From Chryseobacterium sp. CH21 (lineage in GTDB: Bacteria > Bacteroidota > Bacteroidia > Flavobacteriales > Weeksellaceae): a stretch of 64,000 bases of DNA. Below the pieces are notes generated by a model. That model saw only the letters and a list, made by a program, of their open reading frames with translations, did no database searches and was not told where the DNA came from. The stretch is from NCBI RefSeq assembly GCF_004119445.1, contig NZ_QICI01000050.1:162465-226464 (forward strand), read 5' to 3'. Positions 62,241 to 64,000 of the stretch are shown in pieces. The number at the start of each line of letters is the position of its first letter. Positions within the stretch are counted from its first letter, which is position 1. A program made the position numbers and the translations under genes.

Positions 62241-62858
62241 TTAGGATCCTAGTTTTTTTATTTCCCAGAATTCTTTTACAATCAGTTTAATATTTTTAAA
62301 AGTACTCGGAAAAACTTCATTTTCAATTTCAGATGTTGTTTTCCAGGCAACTTCAGTAATGCCTTCTTCTATTTGAGGTTTGGAAGTGTCTTCTCCATCG
62401 AAGTTCATTTCAAACCAATGGGTGCATTTTAGGATTTTCTCACCATTTCTTTCAATATAAATGTGGTAAGTAGTATTGATGAATCCTACGAGCTCTACAT
62501 CGCTCAGACCTGTTTCTTCTTCTATTTCCCTTACAGCAGACTCTTCTCTGGATTCTCCTTTCTCCATTTTTCCCTTGGGAAGATCCCATTTGCCAAGTCT
62601 TTTGATAAAAAGAATTTTACCATCAGGTTTATTCACAAGACCTCCGGCCGCTTCTATAATTCTGAAAAGTTTTTGAAATTCCTGCCAGATTTCATCCAGA
62701 TTCTCTCCATATACATTAAGTTCCTGTACAGAAGTATTCTCCAGAAGATCTAGTGCTATTTCTAAAGTTGTGAAGCTTTCATACCTAATTTCTTTTTCAA
62801 GATTTTCAGGATGTTTAGACACCAATAATTTTTTTTCGTTCACAAAAACTTTATACAT
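62241..62858 (-). CDS. Nudix hydrolase
   Basis: A 205-residue Nudix enzyme. The Nudix box is complete in GKMEKGESREESAVREIEEETGL (G-x5-E-x7-REUxEExGU, about residues 95-117), preceded by RLGKWDLPKG. The N-terminal 70 residues (KVFVNEKKLLVSKHPENL) form a separate alpha/beta segment found in flavobacterial homologues. Nudix enzymes hydrolyse nucleoside diphosphates linked to other groups; the substrate is unknown. A 17-bp stretch spanning its start (62842-62858) recurs as a direct copy at 63324-63340. Confidence 0.92.
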   Translation of the reverse strand: MYKVFVNEKKLLVSKHPENLEKEIRYESFTTLEIALDLLENTSVQELNVYGENLDEIWQEFQKLFRIIEAAGGLVNKPDGKILFIKRLGKWDLPKGKMEKGESREESAVREIEEETGLSDVELVGFINTTYHIYIERNGEKILKCTHWFEMNFDGEDTSKPQIEEGITEVAWKTTSEIENEVFPSTFKNIKLIVKEFWEIKKLGS

Positions 62859-63323
62859 CTTATATAGTATATTTTAGAATTGATTATCAGTGATTTGTTG
62901 TTTTTCGAAACAATAAAAAATGGGTTTTTTACTGTTTTTTGCTACAATCACTCACAAATATATAAAATTGTCATAAAACTAGACATTAAATACAGGCTTA
63001 TTTTATGTATTACCCGTGTAGTGCTAAAGGAAATTTGGCTATAGAAGATCTCTTTATCATATTTTGAATAAGAACTCTCAGGAAATATTTTATAAACTTT
63101 TGTTGAATGAATTTACAGGTTAAGATATTATTCTAAAAGTGCTTTTTAGTGGGGGCTTTGTAGATTTTTTTATAATTTTGTTATGCTGATAAACGGATAT
63201 TTTGCTGCTTTTCATCTGATTTCGGGGTGGAAAATTGCTTCAACGTTTTCTATGTTTGATATTGTCTGATTAGAAAATTATGTAGTAAATAAAATATTGA
63301 GCATCCGTTTGAAGTATTTATGT
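62859..63323. other. AT-rich non-coding block flanked by 17-bp direct repeats
   Basis: ACAAAAACTTTATACAT occurs at 62842-62858 and 63324-63340 in the same orientation. The block between them has no convincing gene. It contains AATTGATTATCAG (62878-62890), which recurs at 63858-63870 near the transposase gene. Confidence 0.6.
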
Positions 63324-63335
63324 ACAAAAACTTTA

Positions 63336-63343
63336 TACATTTG
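63336..63343 (+). promoter_or_regulatory. -7 promoter box of the SRPBCC gene
   Basis: TACATTTG matches TAnnTTTG, 34 nt before the ATG at 63378. It partly overlaps the right copy of the 17-bp direct repeat. Confidence 0.45.
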
Positions 63344-63377
63344 TAAGAGTTAAGAATTTAATTATAAAAAATAAGAA

Positions 63378-63767
63378 ATGAATTTAGAAGGACGAAAGAT
63401 TATTGTCAATAAATCATCTAAAGAACTTAGTAAGCTGTTGAAATCCCCTGAAAATTATAAGGATTTTATGCCGGACGGTCTTCAGAAGTTTGAAACCAGA
63501 GACAACGGATTTAAATTCGGATTACAGGGAATGCCGGAAATTGCTTTAAAAATTGACGAAGTGGATGATCACAAAGCTATTTTAAAATCTGCAAGCTCTA
63601 GTTTGGATTTTTCATTAACGGCAACTTTAAACCCGATCAATGATAACCAGACTGAAGTTCAGATGTTATTCGAAGGGAAATTCAACCCGTTCATCAAAAT
63701 GATGGTAGAAAAACCATTACAGAACTTTATCAATACGCTTACCGATAAAATCGAAGCTTATAAATAA
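63378..63767 (+). CDS. SRPBCC-fold protein
   Basis: A 129-residue protein with an SRPBCC (START/Bet v 1-like) fold: an N-terminal helix-strand (IIVNKSSKELSKLLKSPENYKDFMPDG), antiparallel strands with FKFGLQGMPEIALKIDEV and SLTATLNP, and a long C-terminal helix (PFIKMMVEKPLQNFINTLTDKIEAYK). Members bind hydrophobic ligands; the ligand is unknown. In relatives it often follows pyrE near the Nudix gene, but no pyrE is present here. Confidence 0.8.
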   Translation: MNLEGRKIIVNKSSKELSKLLKSPENYKDFMPDGLQKFETRDNGFKFGLQGMPEIALKIDEVDDHKAILKSASSSLDFSLTATLNPINDNQTEVQMLFEGKFNPFIKMMVEKPLQNFINTLTDKIEAYK

Positions 63768-63796
63768 TAAAGAAGACCTCCAAAATGGTAGTCATG

Positions 63797-63830
63797 GTCG
63801 GAAGATTTTTTCTTCCGACTTTTTGTTTTT
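63797..63830 (+). terminator. Terminator of the SRPBCC gene
   Basis: GTCGGAAGA and TCTTCCGAC form a 9-bp stem with a T5 loop, followed by TTTTTG and further T. Confidence 0.85.
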
Positions 63831-63854
63831 AGATATTCAATATTATTATTTTAA

Positions 63855-63926
63855 TTAATTGATTATCAGCCATTTAATTTGTTTTATTATTTCATTTTTT
63901 GTATCTTTATTGCTGATAATCAATTG
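63855..63926. repeat. Inverted repeat flanking the transposase start
   Basis: ATTGATTATCAGC (63859-63871) and GCTGATAATCAAT (63912-63924) are exact reverse complements 40 nt apart. One or both may belong to the left end of the insertion sequence. Confidence 0.6.
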
Positions 63927-63929
63927 TTT

Positions 63930-64000
63930 ATGTCAGTTTTTAAAGATCACAAAATATCACTTAAAGATGTTTTAGAATTTATTCCCGAAGCACTTTTAAG
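63930..64000 (+). mobile_element. Start of an IS4-like transposase gene (cut by window edge)
   Basis: From the ATG at 63930 the frame reads MSVFKDHKISLKDVLEFIPEALL and is open to the last base. This opening resembles the N-terminus of IS4-family transposases of flavobacteria, where a short helical segment precedes the DDE domain. Only 23 residues are visible, so the assignment rests on a remembered pattern plus the inverted repeats just upstream. A TATCTTTA box (near TAnnTTTG) lies at 63902-63909. Confidence 0.55.

Noticed and set aside
1..64000. tRNA or rRNA genes
   Set aside because: No cloverleaf with a GTTC-type T loop or rRNA-like segment was recognised on either strand; a tRNAscan-SE run would settle it.

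Overview
The window is AT-rich and reads as a chromosomal segment of a Bacteroidota species, family Weeksellaceae, most likely Chryseobacterium or a close relative. The grounds are: type IX secretion and gliding genes (porV, porU, gldJ), a T9SS-sorted surface protein, a flavobacterial bat (aerotolerance) operon, a chromosomal-type subclass B1 metallo-beta-lactamase, repeated use of the Bacteroidota -7 promoter box TAnnTTTG, and almost no Shine-Dalgarno sequences. Species cannot be settled from the sequence alone.

Layout. 1-7818: moxR (cut by the left edge), a GNAT gene, a DUF58 gene, a signal-anchored membrane protein and batA-batB-batC-batD, all on the + strand. 7863-8671: MarC protein and a small membrane protein. 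9024-13603 (- strand): isochorismate synthase, a hotdog thioesterase (menaquinone pathway), a PlsC-like acyltransferase, a possible 20-residue amphipathic peptide gene, a PspC-domain protein and its PadR regulator. 13965-19172: FG-GAP-like protein, HD phosphohydrolase, a cobalamin riboswitch in front of an acyl-CoA thioesterase, an SH3-like exported protein, and MutS2. 19338-25989: acetyltransferase, acyltransferase 3, ung, a lipoprotein, DUF456, an MscS channel, pdxJ and an alpha/beta hydrolase. 26105-28656: a microviridin-type graspetide (RiPP) cluster with two precursors and two ATP-grasp ligases, the most interesting locus here. 28915-36949: epimerase, long-chain acyl-CoA ligase, mevalonate diphosphate decarboxylase, small enzymes, a TauE/SafE exporter pair and purK. 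37243-50230: cation antiporter, broken esterase, EamA exporter, purE, BspA-like T9SS cargo, ahcY, HugZ-like protein, a second PadR pair and a phosphopantetheinyl transferase. 50211-53453: FUSC protein and a B1 metallo-beta-lactamase lipoprotein. 53863-62858: porV, porU, gldJ, murF, Nudix. 63378-64000: an SRPBCC protein and the start of an IS4-like transposase.

Cross-cutting observations. Six genes (batB, batD, the pspC gene, ung, porU, gldJ) are each restored to a full-length reading frame by adding exactly one base, in five cases within an A/T homopolymer. This points to systematic homopolymer deletions in the sequence rather than six mutated genes, so these genes are annotated as frameshifted, not lost. 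A separate in-frame TAA interrupts an esterase gene. Several promoters place the -7 box only 4-5 nt before the start codon, which suggests leaderless mRNAs. Palindromic REP-like elements (GGGCTTTAGCCC core), a CCCCTCCC...GGGGTGG element, a four-copy ~90-bp tandem repeat and low-complexity intergenic repeats occupy much of the non-coding DNA.
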